Source: RYN-230 sp963720645 (lineage in GTDB: Bacteria; Actinomycetota; Actinomycetes; Streptosporangiales; Streptosporangiaceae). Taken from it: a DNA stretch of 64,000 bases. The DNA lies in contig CAVRFX010000016.1 in assembly GCA_963720645.1 (NCBI GenBank), forward strand, positions 186,001 through 250,000, written 5' to 3'. The position numbers and the translations under genes were made by a program. Each line of letters begins with the position of its first letter. Positions within the stretch are counted from its first letter, which is position 1. Of this stretch, positions 26,782 to 36,369 are shown in pieces. The notes beneath the pieces were generated by a model. It made no database searches, was not told where the DNA came from, and saw only the letters and a program-made list of their open reading frames with translations.

Positions 26782-27177
26782 GTGTCCGGGCGCAGGCCAG
26801 CCGCAGCTGCGGCCCGGACTGACTGGGTGCACGCCGACCTGATCGGCTGGGATCCCGGCGCCCGCTACGACCTGGTCTCCAGCCAGTACATCCACCTGCC
26901 ACCCTCGGACCGGGCGGTGCTGCTGCGCAGCCTCGCGGGCGTGGTGGAGCCCGGCGGCACGCTGCTCATCGTTGGGATATCCGTCGGACCTGCAGACCAC
27001 GATGCCCGCCCGCCGATGCCTGAGTTGTTCTTCACCGGCGGGGACATCGCGGCGCTGCTCGACCCCGGTGACTGGAAGGTCATCACCGACGAGGCGCCGC
27101 AACGCTCCGCCGCCGACCCGGACGGGCATCCCGTCATGATCAGGGACACCGTGTTTCGGGCCCGGCGCGGCGGCTAG
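26782..27177 (+). pseudogene. Class I SAM methyltransferase, N-terminally truncated
   Basis: About 110 recognisable residues: HADLIGWDPGARYDLVSSQY is the acidic motif after SAM-binding motif II, followed by IHLPPSDRAVLLRSLAGVVE and GGTLLIVGI (motifs III-IV). The glycine-rich SAM loop (motif I) and everything before it are missing; upstream DNA is the end of an unrelated gene, five bases away. It could be translated from ATG 26782 but should not bind SAM. Confidence 0.72.
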
Positions 27178-27217
27178 AGTCCAGGCGGATATGTGACCCG
27201 AACGGGAGGAAAACCCG

Positions 27218-27659
27218 ATGCCCACACGAACGGCACGCACCGGCTGGACGGGAACACTCGAGAACGGCTCCGGCCAGGTCGAGCTGACGAGTTCCGGAAT
27301 CGGCACCTACGAGGTGTCCTTTCCCAGGCGGGTGGCTGACGAGGCCGGGGGGTACACCAGCCCGGAGGAGCTCATCGCGGCGGCTCACTCGGCGTGCTAC
27401 GCGATGCAGCTGTCGGCACTGATCGGCCAGGCCGGCGGCACGCCCCAGGCGCTCGATGTGCAGGCGGACGTGACGCTCGGACCCGACCCGGCGGGCGGCT
27501 TCCGGCTGACCGGCATCAGGCTCACCGTCCGGGGTGAGGTCGACGGCCTGGACGCCGCCCAGTTCACCAAGGCCGCCGAGGACGCCAAGGCGCGGGTGCC
27601 CGGTCAGCAAGGCCCTCACCGGCGTGGACATCACCCTCGACGCCCAGCTCGAAGGCTGA
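27218..27659 (+). CDS. osmC: OsmC/Ohr-family peroxiredoxin (one frameshift near the end)
   Basis: About 146 residues. The first redox cysteine is in AAHSACYAMQLSAL; the second, in CPVSKALTGVDITLDAQ, appears only after removing one inserted G near 27597. The two-Cys arrangement is that of OsmC, which reduces organic hydroperoxides with lipoylated or dithiol donors in the cytosol. The ribosome site GGGAGGAAAA precedes ATG 27218. The frameshift converts the conserved end into a longer basic tail, and a one-base sequencing error is the simpler reading. Confidence 0.85.
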
Positions 27660-27722
27660 CCGCCCCGGCCGCGGGACGGACCGTCCCGCGGCCGCGCGGC
27701 GGCTGACGGGGGGCGCGCCGGG

Positions 27723-28323
27723 TCAGCGGCGGGCCAGGTGCGTGGTCATGGCGTGCTCCACGAGGGTCAGCAAGGTCGTCTTGGCCGATGTCCGCTGGCG
27801 CGCGTCACACTGGATGACCGGCACCTGCTGATTCACCGAAAGGGCTTCCTGGACGTCGGTGACCGTGTGCGGGTATTCGCCGTGGAAACCGTTGACGCCG
27901 ACCACGAACGGCAGATCCAGCCGCCTCGAAGTAATCGACGGCGGGGAAGCAGTCGGCCAGGCGCGGGCTGTCCGCCAGCACCACGGCCCCGATGGCCCCC
28001 TCGATGAGGTCATCCCACATGAACCAGAAGCGCTGCTGGCCGGGCGTGCCGAACAGGTAGAGGACCAGCCCCGCGTCCAGGGTCGCCCGGCCGAAGTCCA
28101 TTGCCACCGTGGTGGTCGTCTTCTCCGGCACGGAGGACAAGTCGTCCACGTCGCTGCCGGCCGCGGTCATCACCGCCTCGGTGGTCAGCGGCGTGATCTC
28201 GGAGACCGATCCCACGAAGGTGGTCTTCCCCACCCCGAAACCGCCGGCGATGACGATCTTCACGGACGTCATGGCCGTGCTCGCTGGATCAGCCTGGAGG
28301 GGCTGGGCGCTTACGTGATCCAC
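27723..28323 (-). CDS. Conservon GTPase CvnD-like (one frameshift)
   Basis: About 200 residues reconstructed. The P-loop is VIAGGFGVGKTTFVG, followed by KTTTTVAMDFGR (switch I/G2 region) and the G3-like LYLFGTPGQQRFWFMWDDL, the signature of Ras/MglA-like conservon GTPases. The frame changes near 27920 within VDYFEA-RRLDLPFVVGVNGF. GTG 28323 is chosen because GGAAGG lies seven bases upstream; ATG 28272 is the alternative. It is expected to cycle GTP in a complex with the Roadblock protein and histidine-kinase-like protein encoded upstream. Confidence 0.85.
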
Positions 28324-28374
28324 TGGGCTGCCTTCCGCGCAGGTGAGACTCGGGGCGTGAATCCCTTCCGGGAG

Positions 28375-28797
28375 TCAGCTGCCGTACGTGGGGCGCAGGG
28401 CGCCGCGCGGCTCGGGCGTGAGGGCGCGTCCCACCCTCTCCACGAGCAACGCCATCTCGTAGGCCACCAGGCCCATGTCGCACTCGCCGGCCGCGAGCAC
28501 GGCGAGGCTCGATCCGTCGCTGATCGCCATGACGAGCAGCACGCCCCGCCGCATCTCGACGATCGTCTGGGTGACCGGGCCGCCCTCGAACACCCGGGCC
28601 GCTCCCTGGGTGAGGCTGGTCAGGCCCGAGGTCACCGCGGCGAGCTGGTCCGCCCGGTCCTGCGGGAACCCGTCTGAGAAGGCGAGCGGCAGGCCATCGG
28701 CCGACACCACGATGGCGTGGGCCACCGAAGGCACCCGGTCCGCGAAATCGGTGATGAGCCAGTTCAGGTCCTGGACCGGCGACGTCAGCGGGCTCAC
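28375..28797 (-). CDS. Roadblock/LC7 protein (CvnB-like)
   Basis: 140 residues from GTG 28797, with GAGGGG just upstream. The Roadblock/LC7 fold is shown by LNWLITDFADRVPSVAHAIVVSADGLPLAFSDG and a central GGPVTQTIVEMRRGVLLVM. In conservons this protein acts as a regulator (GAP or scaffold) for the GTPase. In known sets a DUF742 protein (CvnC) follows; here only 51-102 bases separate it from the GTPase gene, too little for that gene. Confidence 0.88.
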   Translation of the reverse strand: MSPLTSPVQDLNWLITDFADRVPSVAHAIVVSADGLPLAFSDGFPQDRADQLAAVTSGLTSLTQGAARVFEGGPVTQTIVEMRRGVLLVMAISDGSSLAVLAAGECDMGLVAYEMALLVERVGRALTPEPRGALRPTYGS

Positions 28798-28866
28798 GTT
28801 TCCCCTCTCTGCCTGGCCCGGGAGGGCCACTTGGATGTTCGCGGCCGGCCGGGGGACGGCACCGCG

Positions 28867-31800
28867 TTACGAGGCACGGTCGGCCTCGTCGCCGATGTCC
28901 GTCTCGTCCCCGGAGGCGGTCGCGCGCGCTTTCCTGATTCCCTGCTGGTAGCTGGACAGGCGCTGCCTGGTCTGCGACGCGGAGCGGCCGGCGGCGGGTG
29001 GTGCGGCGCCGCCGGCCCGCCCGCGCCGCCGGGAACCAGGTTCGCCTTGGGCACCCGCTTGGGCAGTCCGGCCTGCGTGGTGTCCGCGAAGACCGGCGCC
29101 CGCACTGCCTCGGCCGCCTGCCAGCCGGCATCCGCGGGTGATGACCAGCTGCCCTCGTCCGCGTCCGGTGGCGACGCCGGGCGGCCGACGGGGTGGCCGC
29201 CACGCCGGAACCAGTCGGACTCCACCGCTTCGAAGATGGGCAGGCGGTTCTCCGGGCCGGCGCCCCCGCGGGCGGGAGGACCACGTGATGGGCGGCCAGG
29301 CCGCCAGGAGTCCCGCCGCCCGGGCTGGGTGCCCGCGGGCTGGGTGGCCGCGGGCTGGGTGGCGCGGGCTGGCCGTCCCGGCGCTGGTGCCGTTGGCTGA
29401 TGGCGGCGGGAACGTCGTGCTCCCGTTCGCGCCGGTGACGGTCTCGGCCGCCGCGTCGCCGGTGCCGAACTGATCCGGGGCGGGCCGCAGCGGGCGCATC
29501 CCCGCCGCCGGGACGGAGGCCGCCGGGTGGTCGTCCTCCCTGGCGGCAGCCGGTCCCGTCTCCATCCAGGCGGCCGGGGCCGGGCCGGAGTCACCCAGCG
29601 GGTGACCTTCCGGCTGCGAACCCTGCCGCGTGATCACGTCATCGGGCAGCCACACCAGGGCGGTCAGGCCGCCTTTGGAGGCGGGCCGGAGGCGGACATG
29701 GATGCCGTGCCGGGCGGCCAGCCGGGCGACGACGAACAGGCCCATCCGCCGGGACACCGCGACGTCCACGACGGGGGGGTTGTCCAGCCGCCAGTTGGCG
29801 TGCGCCATCTCCTCGGCGCTCATCCCGACGCCCTGGTCGGTGATGTCCAGCAGGACGCCCCCGCTGTTCAGCGAGTATCCCGACACGTGCACGAGAGTCT
29901 CCGCGGGGGAGAACGAGGTGGCGTTCTCGGCGAGCTCGGACAGCAGGTGAACGACGTCGTTGACCGCCTGCCCGCGGACCGAGATGCCGGGCTGGATGTC
30001 CGGGATGACGCGCTCGTAGTGCTCGATCTCCGAGACCGCCGCCCGCAGCACGTTGACCAGCACCACCGGCTCGCTCCACCGCTTGGACAGCTCGTGGCCC
30101 GCCAGGACCAGCAGGTTCTCGGAGTTGCGGCGCATCCGGGTGGCCAGATGGTCCATCTGGAACAGGTTCGCGAGCCGCTCGGAATCCTGCTCGCCCTGTT
30201 CGAGGTCGTCGATGAGGCGGATCTGGCGCTCCACCAGCGTCTGGCTCCGGCGGGAGAGGTTCACGAACATGGCGTTGATGTTGCCGCGCAGCGCCGCCTC
30301 GTTGGAGGCCAGCCGCACCGCCTCCCGGTGGACCTGGTCGAACGCCCGGGCCACCTCGCCGATCTCGTCGGTGGAGTCCACGTCGATGGGCGCCACCTCC
30401 AGCGATGCCTCGCTGTCGCCCCCGCTCATCAGCCGGACCGTCTCCGGGAGCCGCTCCCCGGCCACCTCCAGCGCGCCGGTCCGCAGCCGGTGCAGCGGCC
30501 GGGTCATCGAACGGCCCAGCGCCACGGTGAACAGCAGCGCCAGCGCCAGCACCAGGATCACCGCGAAGCCGCCGATCAGCGCGGCCGTGATCGCCTGGCC
30601 CCGCAGCGAGCCGCTCTGGGCGATGACCGAGCCCATCAGGCCCTGCTCGACCGCGTGCAGGCTGGCCACCAGGTAGGCCGAACCGCTGGCCGCGTTGGTG
30701 AAGGCCGGATTCTCCGCCGACGAGCCGCCGCCCTGGGCCAGCGTGATGGCCTGCTGCACCTGGGCCTGCGCCCGGTCCGCCTGCGCGGACGACAGGTCGC
30801 TGTCGTACAGGTGACGCTGGCTGCTGGTGGCCGTCAGGCTGAACTGGGCCAGATCGGCCTGCTGCTCAGCCTGCGCCGCGTTGATCGCGGCCAGCTGCCC
30901 GGGCTGGAACTGGTTCGCGCCCACCAGGTCCGGCGTGAGCGCGGAGGTGAGGATGGCCTGCTCCTGGCTGACCTGCTCCTTCGAGGCCGAGATGAGCCCC
31001 ACCACCCGGGCGGTGTCGGCTAGGACCGCGTCGTGGCTGCCCGTCGCGATCTCGTCCTCCAGCGCGAGCAGCTGGGTGATCGTGGCGGCGTACTCCTGGA
31101 TCACCGCGAGCGAGGGAATCCGGGTGCTGGTCGCGACGCCGCGAAGGGCGGGAAGCCCGTCGATCGCCGCGATCGCTCCCTTGGCCTCCTGCTGGGCCAG
31201 GGCCGGGTAGGACCGGCCGATCGCCGCGGCCCCGCTCCGCACCCGGCGCGCCAGCTGATCGGTGGCCTGGCGGTCCTGGGCCAGCACGGCGAGCTGGGGG
31301 CCCGCGGCCGCGCCCGGCGACCCGCGCCCGCCGCCGGCCGGGCCCATCGTGATGTACCTGATCGTGTCCTCGCGTTCGGCCTGCAGCGCCTGGATCAGGC
31401 TGGTGATCTGGCCGCCCAGCCGGGAGAACTGCTCGACACGCTGATACGCGAGCGCGCTGCGAGCCGAGGAGACCACGCTGACCCCGCCGAGGATCACGGC
31501 CGCCAGCGTGGGCAGCAGGACCAGCAGCAGCAGCCGGGACCGCACCCGCCAGTTCTTTAGGGCCAGCCGGGAGGTCCGCGGCGCCGCCGCCGAAGCCGGG
31601 CTGGACGGCGGGATCACGGCGCTGTCCGGCTCGGCCTCGGCCCCCGGGCCGCCGGTCCCGCCTGCGGCGCCGGGCCCGCTCCCGGAACCTGCCCCGCCCC
31701 CGGCGGCGGGCGCACCGCCGCTGAAGTAGGTGCGGCCCCCGCTGAGCGCGGCATCCGGTGCTATGAGCGCCAGCGGGCGGCTGGCCGGGTCAAGATCCAC

Positions 31801-31869
31801 GCCGTCTGCTCTGCCTCGCCTGGATCGCACAGTTCTGCACCTCTCAACCCGGAAATGGCAGGTGTCCAC
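28867..31869 (-). CDS. Conservon sensor histidine kinase-like protein CvnA (nitrate-sensor type)
   Basis: About 1000 codons. Pro/Gly-rich start; membrane helix LLLLVLLPTLAAVILGG; a large extracellular nitrate/nitrite-sensing (NIT-like) domain; second helix AALIGGFAVILVLALALLF; HAMP; then the variant kinase core LVERQIRLIDDLEQ with a GHKL ATPase (LLSELAENATSFSPAE, ITDQGVGM). A disordered, Pro/Ala-rich tail follows. In the tail, ENRLPIFEAVESDWFRRG lies in another frame, and the frame returns before QTRQRLSSYQQGIRKA, so compensating one-base indels occur near 29275 and 29030. 15-bp repeats sit at 29320-29363. GTG 31869 is an upper bound for the start. Confidence 0.85.
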   Translation of the reverse strand: MDTCHFRVERCRTVRSRRGRADGVDLDPASRPLALIAPDAALSGGRTYFSGGAPAAGGGAGSGSGPGAAGGTGGPGAEAEPDSAVIPPSSPASAAAPRTSRLALKNWRVRSRLLLLVLLPTLAAVILGGVSVVSSARSALAYQRVEQFSRLGGQITSLIQALQAEREDTIRYITMGPAGGGRGSPGAAAGPQLAVLAQDRQATDQLARRVRSGAAAIGRSYPALAQQEAKGAIAAIDGLPALRGVATSTRIPSLAVIQEYAATITQLLALEDEIATGSHDAVLADTARVVGLISASKEQVSQEQAILTSALTPDLVGANQFQPGQLAAINAAQAEQQADLAQFSLTATSSQRHLYDSDLSSAQADRAQAQVQQAITLAQGGGSSAENPAFTNAASGSAYLVASLHAVEQGLMGSVIAQSGSLRGQAITAALIGGFAVILVLALALLFTVALGRSMTRPLHRLRTGALEVAGERLPETVRLMSGGDSEASLEVAPIDVDSTDEIGEVARAFDQVHREAVRLASNEAALRGNINAMFVNLSRRSQTLVERQIRLIDDLEQGEQDSERLANLFQMDHLATRMRRNSENLLVLAGHELSKRWSEPVVLVNVLRAAVSEIEHYERVIPDIQPGISVRGQAVNDVVHLLSELAENATSFSPAETLVHVSGYSLNSGGVLLDITDQGVGMSAEEMAHANWRLDNPPVVDVAVSRRMGLFVVARLAARHGIHVRLRPASKGGLTALVWLPDDVITRQGSQPEGHPLGDSGPAPAAWMETGPAAAREDDHPAASVPAAGMRPLRPAPDQFGTGDAAAETVTGANGSTTFPPPSANGTSAGTASPRHPARGHPARGHPARAAGLLAAWPPITWSSRPRGRRPGEPPAHLRSGGVRLVPAWRPPRRPPGVATGRGRGQLVITRGCRLAGGRGSAGAGLRGHHAGRTAQAGAQGEPGSRRRGRAGGAAPPAAGRSASQTRQRLSSYQQGIRKARATASGDETDIGDEADRAS

Positions 31870-32223
31870 CGAGCCGCAGGCGCCAGCCTGGAAGCCGGAA
31901 TGGCAGTTCCCGGTCTCTGGTGAACCATTCTGCGGCGGGACCCTGGCCGTGGAGCCAGGAGTTGACTGTAACGCCCGGCGGACCGTCTCACGCTCATTGT
32001 TACCACTGTTGTCAAATCTCGCTATCAGTGCGCGCGGGTCAGCAGTAAAGCGTGCCTAATCTGAGTACGGGCGCCGCCCTGGCGGGTTAGCCTAACCAGC
32101 AGGCACGGCATTATTACTACCTTTCTTCGGAATTCCCCGGGCGCTGCTATGGCACTAAGGAAATTACCATTTCTCTCGGCAGTCTTTATCGGGCCCGGAC
32201 GGACTTCTATCTGAGGAGGCTCC
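31870..32223. other. Divergent promoter region, cvnA-like / substrate-binding protein
   Basis: 354 bases with no credible gene. 31995-32200 is AT-richer than the rest and should hold promoters for both flanking genes. A good ribosome site, GAGGAGG, ends it. No strong palindrome was found. Confidence 0.5.
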
Positions 32224-33249
32224 ATGAGGCTTGTTCGGGCCTGGGCCCGCGGAGGGCGTGCGCAGCTGACCCGCCGGTCGTGCGCGGTGGTCTCAGCCTC
32301 GCTGGCGTTGCTCGCGGCCGGATGCTCCGCGCCGGGCGGCTCGCCAGGCCAGGCGGCGGGAAGCCAGCAGATCGCGGTCGCGGTCGTGCCGGGGTTCGCG
32401 AACGCGCCGCTCCAGGTGGCCGTCCAGGACGGGCTGTTCGCCCGGCGCCACCTCGACGTGACGGTGCAGACCTACCAGACGCTGCAGCAGGCCTATGCGG
32501 CGCTGACCAGCGGGCAGGCCGACGTCATCAGCGGCGATTACGCCGGGCTGCTCTACGCGCAGGCCCATGACCCGCGTGCCGGGCTGCGGCTGCTCGCTGA
32601 CGGGTACGACGCCATGCCGGGGGTGATGGAGGTGCTCACCCTGCCTGGTTCCGCCATCAGCACCCCGCAGGACCTGCAGGGCAAGGCGGTCGCCACGCCG
32701 CCCCGGGAGCTGGCCCCCTTCTCCGCCGACGCGCCCTACAACATCGAGACGCTCACCGCCGAGGCGGTGCTGCAGAGCGACGGCGTGAGCCCCACCAGCG
32801 TGCTGTGGACGGCCATGCCGCCGGGGGACATGGTCACCGCGCTCCGCGACCACCAGGTCAGCGCGATCGTCGCCACGCAGCCGTACATCCTGCAGGCCGA
32901 GACCGAGCTCGGCGCCGTCGAGCTCTTGGACGTCTGCAGCGGCGTGACCGCCAACCTGCCGCTCTCCGGGTACTTCACCAGCGCCGGCTTCGCCCGCGGT
33001 CATGCCGTGGCGCTGGGCGGCTTCCGGTCCGCGCTCAACCAGGCGAAGGCCGGCACGGCCCAGCTCGGCACCGTCCGCTCGGCGCTCGGGACGTTGCCGG
33101 GGATGTCCGCGCGGGACGCCGCCCTCGTCACGATCGGGCAGTATCCGACCTTCCTGAGCGTCGGGCAGGTGCAGCGGGTCGCGGACCTGATGTACGGCAC
33201 CGGGATGATCCGTACCACGATTCCCCTGAAGAGACTCGTGCTCCGCTAG
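32224..33249 (+). CDS. ABC transporter substrate-binding lipoprotein, NMT1/SsuA-like
   Basis: 341 residues. A basic N-terminus and hydrophobic stretch end in the lipobox LLAAGC, so it is a lipid-anchored extracellular protein. The mature part has the NMT1/SsuA layout: NAPLQVAVQDGLFARRHLDV, TSGQADVISGDY, LQGKAVATPP, VSAIVATQPYI. These bind sulfonates, nitrate-like anions or pyrimidine thiamine precursors. No permease or ATPase for it lies adjacent, so the ligand and partners are unknown. The ribosome site GAGGAGG lies five bases upstream. Confidence 0.88.
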   Translation: MRLVRAWARGGRAQLTRRSCAVVSASLALLAAGCSAPGGSPGQAAGSQQIAVAVVPGFANAPLQVAVQDGLFARRHLDVTVQTYQTLQQAYAALTSGQADVISGDYAGLLYAQAHDPRAGLRLLADGYDAMPGVMEVLTLPGSAISTPQDLQGKAVATPPRELAPFSADAPYNIETLTAEAVLQSDGVSPTSVLWTAMPPGDMVTALRDHQVSAIVATQPYILQAETELGAVELLDVCSGVTANLPLSGYFTSAGFARGHAVALGGFRSALNQAKAGTAQLGTVRSALGTLPGMSARDAALVTIGQYPTFLSVGQVQRVADLMYGTGMIRTTIPLKRLVLR

Positions 33250-33269
33250 TGCCATCCCGGGGGCGCCCC

Positions 33270-33360
33270 CTCGGCGAGCACGCTCTGCTGGTCCGGGGCG
33301 GCCCCTCCTGGGCCCCCGCCATTCGCCGGCTCGGCGAGCACACCCTGCTGGTCCGGGGCG
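33270..33360. repeat. 31-bp direct repeat pair
   Basis: CTCGGCGAGCACGCTCTGCT... at 33270-33300 recurs at 33330-33360 with two mismatches, a 60-base period. It lies immediately before the 81-bp dispersed repeat in the gap between two convergent genes. Confidence 0.85.
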
Positions 33361-33406
33361 TGTCCCCATGTTCTCTGTCGAGCCTGGCGCGGGAACCTGG
33401 GTGGCC

Positions 33407-33487
33407 GGTGCGCCCACGGGATCTTCATGATCCCGGTCGATAGGGGGCGCCATGTGGCAGATATGGACCGCGATCACGGAAGCTGCC
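33407..33487 (+). repeat. 81-bp dispersed repeat, copy 1
   Basis: Matches 47647-47727 at 79 of 81 positions in the same orientation. It contains a perfect hairpin, GGGATC-TTCAT-GATCCC, then GGTCGATAGGGGGCG and an ATG with ribosome-site-like spacing (reading MWQI-TAITEAA). Both copies sit in non-coding gaps just after a gene cluster. It may be a small mobile or regulatory element; nature unknown. Confidence 0.93.
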
Positions 33488-33522
33488 AGTCGCCGGGGGC
33501 GCCTCCCTGCTGGCGTGGCCGG

Positions 33523-35142
33523 TCAGCCGGTGAAGGCGAAATGCTCGAAGTCGAAGTTGGATAGCGGCTGGCCGACCTTACCCGCCGTGTACCCGGTTAT
33601 CTTGCCGCTGTAGGCGTCCAGCACATCGATGTAGGCCGGGATGATGTAACCACCCTCGTTGAAGTCGAAGGCCTGCATCTCGGTGATGATTTCCTGGCGC
33701 AGCGACGGGCTGGCGGTCGCGTTGGCCTGATTGTAAAGGTTCGTGTAGTGGGCATTGTCGGTGTGCGTCTCGTTGAACGGGGACGCCTTGAGCATCGACT
33801 CCGCGACCTGAGCCAGGTACGGGTAATAGTTGTAGTAATCCTGGGCGAACGGCCACTTGAGATAGTTCGGGCCGAAGAAGGTCCCGGCCGGGACGTTGCT
33901 GAGCTTGACCGTGACGCCGGCCGCCTTGGCCTGCGCGGCCAGCACCGTCGCCATCGCCACCGTGCCGGTGGCCACCGCCGAGGTGGTCAGGGTGACCGTG
34001 AGGCCTTCCTGGCCGGCCTTCTTCAGCAGGAACTTGGCTTGCTGGATGTCGCCCTGCGCGGGCCGGACCAGAGAGTGGTCGAAGCCAGGGTCGTACGGGG
34101 AGAACAGGTCGTTCGCCACCACCCCGTAGCCGTCCAGGGCCGAGTCGATCAGCTGCGGGCGGTCAACCAGCAACCGCATCGCCTGCCGGACGTTGACGTC
34201 GTTGAAGGGCGGCTGGTCGACGCGCATCGTGAACGGGACGATCTCGCCGGAGTGCGACACGACCGTCTTGATGCCGCTGCTGGTGGCCAGGGAGGCGATC
34301 TGCGGCCCGTCCAGCGCGCCGGCCCCCTGGATGACGCCGGTACTCAGCGCATCCTGGAGGGTGGTGTTGTCGCTGAAGTCGATGATGGTCAGCGTGTCCA
34401 CGTAGGGCAGCCCCGACTTCCAGTAGTGCGGGTTGCGGGTGAAGACACTGCGCTGGCCCGGCGTGAAGCTCTGGTAGACGAACGGCCCGGTGCCGACCGG
34501 CTTGGCCGGGCTGAAGCCGTCCGGCGCGATGTACAGGTTGTACCAGAACGCGGCCAGCTGCTCGGCGAAGCTCGAGAAGGGCTTGGTCAGCCGGACCAGG
34601 ACCGTGTGCGGGTCCAGGGCCCTGGTGTTGGCCAGGTCGATGGGACCGAGGCCGAACTTCCCGGTGAAGTCGTTGGAGTAGACCCGCTGGAACGTGAAGA
34701 GGACGTCGGACGCCGTGAAGGCCTTCCCGTCGTGGAAGGTGACGCCTGGCCGGAGGCGGATGACCCACTCCGAGAGAGATCCCCGATGCGGACTGATCGA
34801 CTCGGCCAGCACGTACTCGACCTGTGCCTGGGCGTCCAGCTGGACCAGGGGCTGGTATAGCGACTGCAGCCGGGATGTGTCGATGTAGGTCAGGCTCTTA
34901 TGCGGGTCGAGGGTGTCCGAGCTGGAGCCGCCGGTGAGGCCCAGCTTCAGGTTGCCGCCCCGCTTCAGGCTGTGGCTCGTCTGGTCTAAAGGCTGGGTCG
35001 CCCCGGAACTGGAGCCACCGCAGGCAGCCAGTAAGCCCCCGGCTCCGGCCGCCGCGCCGGCCGCCGCAATCCCGCGCAGGAATTGGCGTCGCCCGAATTC
35101 TGCTCCCGGCCGCGGCGTGCTGCTCTCATCCGGTCGATCCAC
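33523..35142 (-). CDS. Peptide/nickel-type ABC substrate-binding protein (SBP family 5), Tat lipoprotein
   Basis: 539 residues. The N-terminus has a twin-arginine motif (GRRQFLRG) and a lipobox LLAAC, so it is exported folded by Tat and lipidated. The mature domain shows family 5 landmarks: LDPHKSLTYIDTSRLQSLYQ, WVIRLRPGVTFHDGKAF, VGTGPFVYQSF, VRQAMRLLVDRPQL. It binds oligopeptides or similar ligands for the dpp-like permease 1.7 kb away. It is transcribed away from that operon, with the MDR oxidoreductase upstream on the same strand. Confidence 0.92.
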   Translation of the reverse strand: MDRPDESSTPRPGAEFGRRQFLRGIAAAGAAAGAGGLLAACGGSSSGATQPLDQTSHSLKRGGNLKLGLTGGSSSDTLDPHKSLTYIDTSRLQSLYQPLVQLDAQAQVEYVLAESISPHRGSLSEWVIRLRPGVTFHDGKAFTASDVLFTFQRVYSNDFTGKFGLGPIDLANTRALDPHTVLVRLTKPFSSFAEQLAAFWYNLYIAPDGFSPAKPVGTGPFVYQSFTPGQRSVFTRNPHYWKSGLPYVDTLTIIDFSDNTTLQDALSTGVIQGAGALDGPQIASLATSSGIKTVVSHSGEIVPFTMRVDQPPFNDVNVRQAMRLLVDRPQLIDSALDGYGVVANDLFSPYDPGFDHSLVRPAQGDIQQAKFLLKKAGQEGLTVTLTTSAVATGTVAMATVLAAQAKAAGVTVKLSNVPAGTFFGPNYLKWPFAQDYYNYYPYLAQVAESMLKASPFNETHTDNAHYTNLYNQANATASPSLRQEIITEMQAFDFNEGGYIIPAYIDVLDAYSGKITGYTAGKVGQPLSNFDFEHFAFTG

Positions 35143-35337
35143 GGAAACCTACCTCCAGGAAGTTCGGCATGGTGACGCTAAAAGCATTGAGTGAACATGA
35201 TCGAAGAGGCGCACGAAGGCCCGGCGCGGCATGCGGGGCCTATCCTCCCGGTAAAGCGCCCGATGCGGATTACTGGCCATCGTGTCACAGCCCGAGTGGT
35301 CACGCTAGCCGGGGAAATACGCGCGGGGAGCGGCAGC

Positions 35338-36369
35338 TTACTCGGCAACAAGGAGCACCTTTCCCACGTGCTGTCGGCGTTCGAGGAAACGATGGGCCGC
35401 GGCGGCGTCACTGACGGGAAAAGTGGCGGCAATGGGCACGGTGATGCCGCCGCGCCGGATGAGGTCCAGTGATGTGGCCAGCTCGTCGGGAGGGGCCAGC
35501 CGGAAGCCGATGATGCGCCACCCGTTCCGGAACAGCGGAACCAGGTCGATCGGCACCACCTCGCCGGCATGCGCGCCGCAGGTCACGAGCGTGCCCTCCT
35601 CGCGCAGCACGGACAGGTGCGCCGCGAACAGCGGGCCGCCCACGGTGTCGAGGACCGCGTCGAAGCGGCGGCCGGCCGTGGCCCGCAGGAGGTCCGCGGC
35701 GATGTCGGTCTCGCCCCGGACGACGACCGTGTCAGCGCCGAGCGAGCTGACCTCGCCGGCCTTGGCGGTCGTGCCGGCCGTCGCGACCACGGTCGCCCCG
35801 GCTAGCTTCGCGCACTGGACCAGGGCGCCCGCCACGCCGCCCGAGGCCGACGGGACGAGCACGAGATCGCCGGGCCGGACGAGGGCCAGGCGGTTCACCA
35901 TGTGCCATGCGGTGCTGACCGCGCACTGCCCGGCCGCCATGGCCTGCAGGTCATCCCCGGGTTCGAGGGGGACCACCACCTCGGCCGGGACGCAGACCAG
36001 CTCGCCGTAGCCGCCCCATCGCGTGGTGCCGAAGACCTCGAAGGCCTCGCACAGATCGGGCCGCCACCGGGCGCACCGGGCGCACCGGCCGCAGCTGTAC
36101 TGCTGGAAGGCGGTGACCCGGTCGCCGGCCCGGATGGGTCCGCCCGGGTCGCCCACGCCGACGACCGTGCCGGCGAACTCCGCGCCGAGGACCATGGGCA
36201 GCTGGAACGGCCACCGGGAGGTACCGGCGCGTGAGTCCAGGTCAGAGTGATTGACCCCGCAGGCCTGCACCTGGACGAGGACGTCCGCCGGGCCGATCTC
36301 GGGATCGGGGATGTCCGCATACTGCATCGCCTCGGCCGGGCCGTACTCGTAGAACGCCGCCGCCTTCAC
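35338..36369 (-). CDS. Zinc-type MDR alcohol dehydrogenase/quinone oxidoreductase family
   Basis: 343 residues. GroES-like N-domain (VLVQVQACGVNHSDLDSRAG), a structural-zinc cysteine cluster CGRCARCARWRPDLC, and a Rossmann domain (LVLVPSASGGVAGALVQCAK; VVATAGTTAKAGEV). It uses NAD(P)H. The catalytic zinc set is incomplete (GAEFAG in place of GHE), so it is closer to quinone-oxidoreductase-like members. Placed between the SBP gene and the dpp permease, but with no evident link to transport. Confidence 0.9.
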   Translation of the reverse strand: MKAAAFYEYGPAEAMQYADIPDPEIGPADVLVQVQACGVNHSDLDSRAGTSRWPFQLPMVLGAEFAGTVVGVGDPGGPIRAGDRVTAFQQYSCGRCARCARWRPDLCEAFEVFGTTRWGGYGELVCVPAEVVVPLEPGDDLQAMAAGQCAVSTAWHMVNRLALVRPGDLVLVPSASGGVAGALVQCAKLAGATVVATAGTTAKAGEVSSLGADTVVVRGETDIAADLLRATAGRRFDAVLDTVGGPLFAAHLSVLREEGTLVTCGAHAGEVVPIDLVPLFRNGWRIIGFRLAPPDELATSLDLIRRGGITVPIAATFPVSDAAAAHRFLERRQHVGKVLLVAE

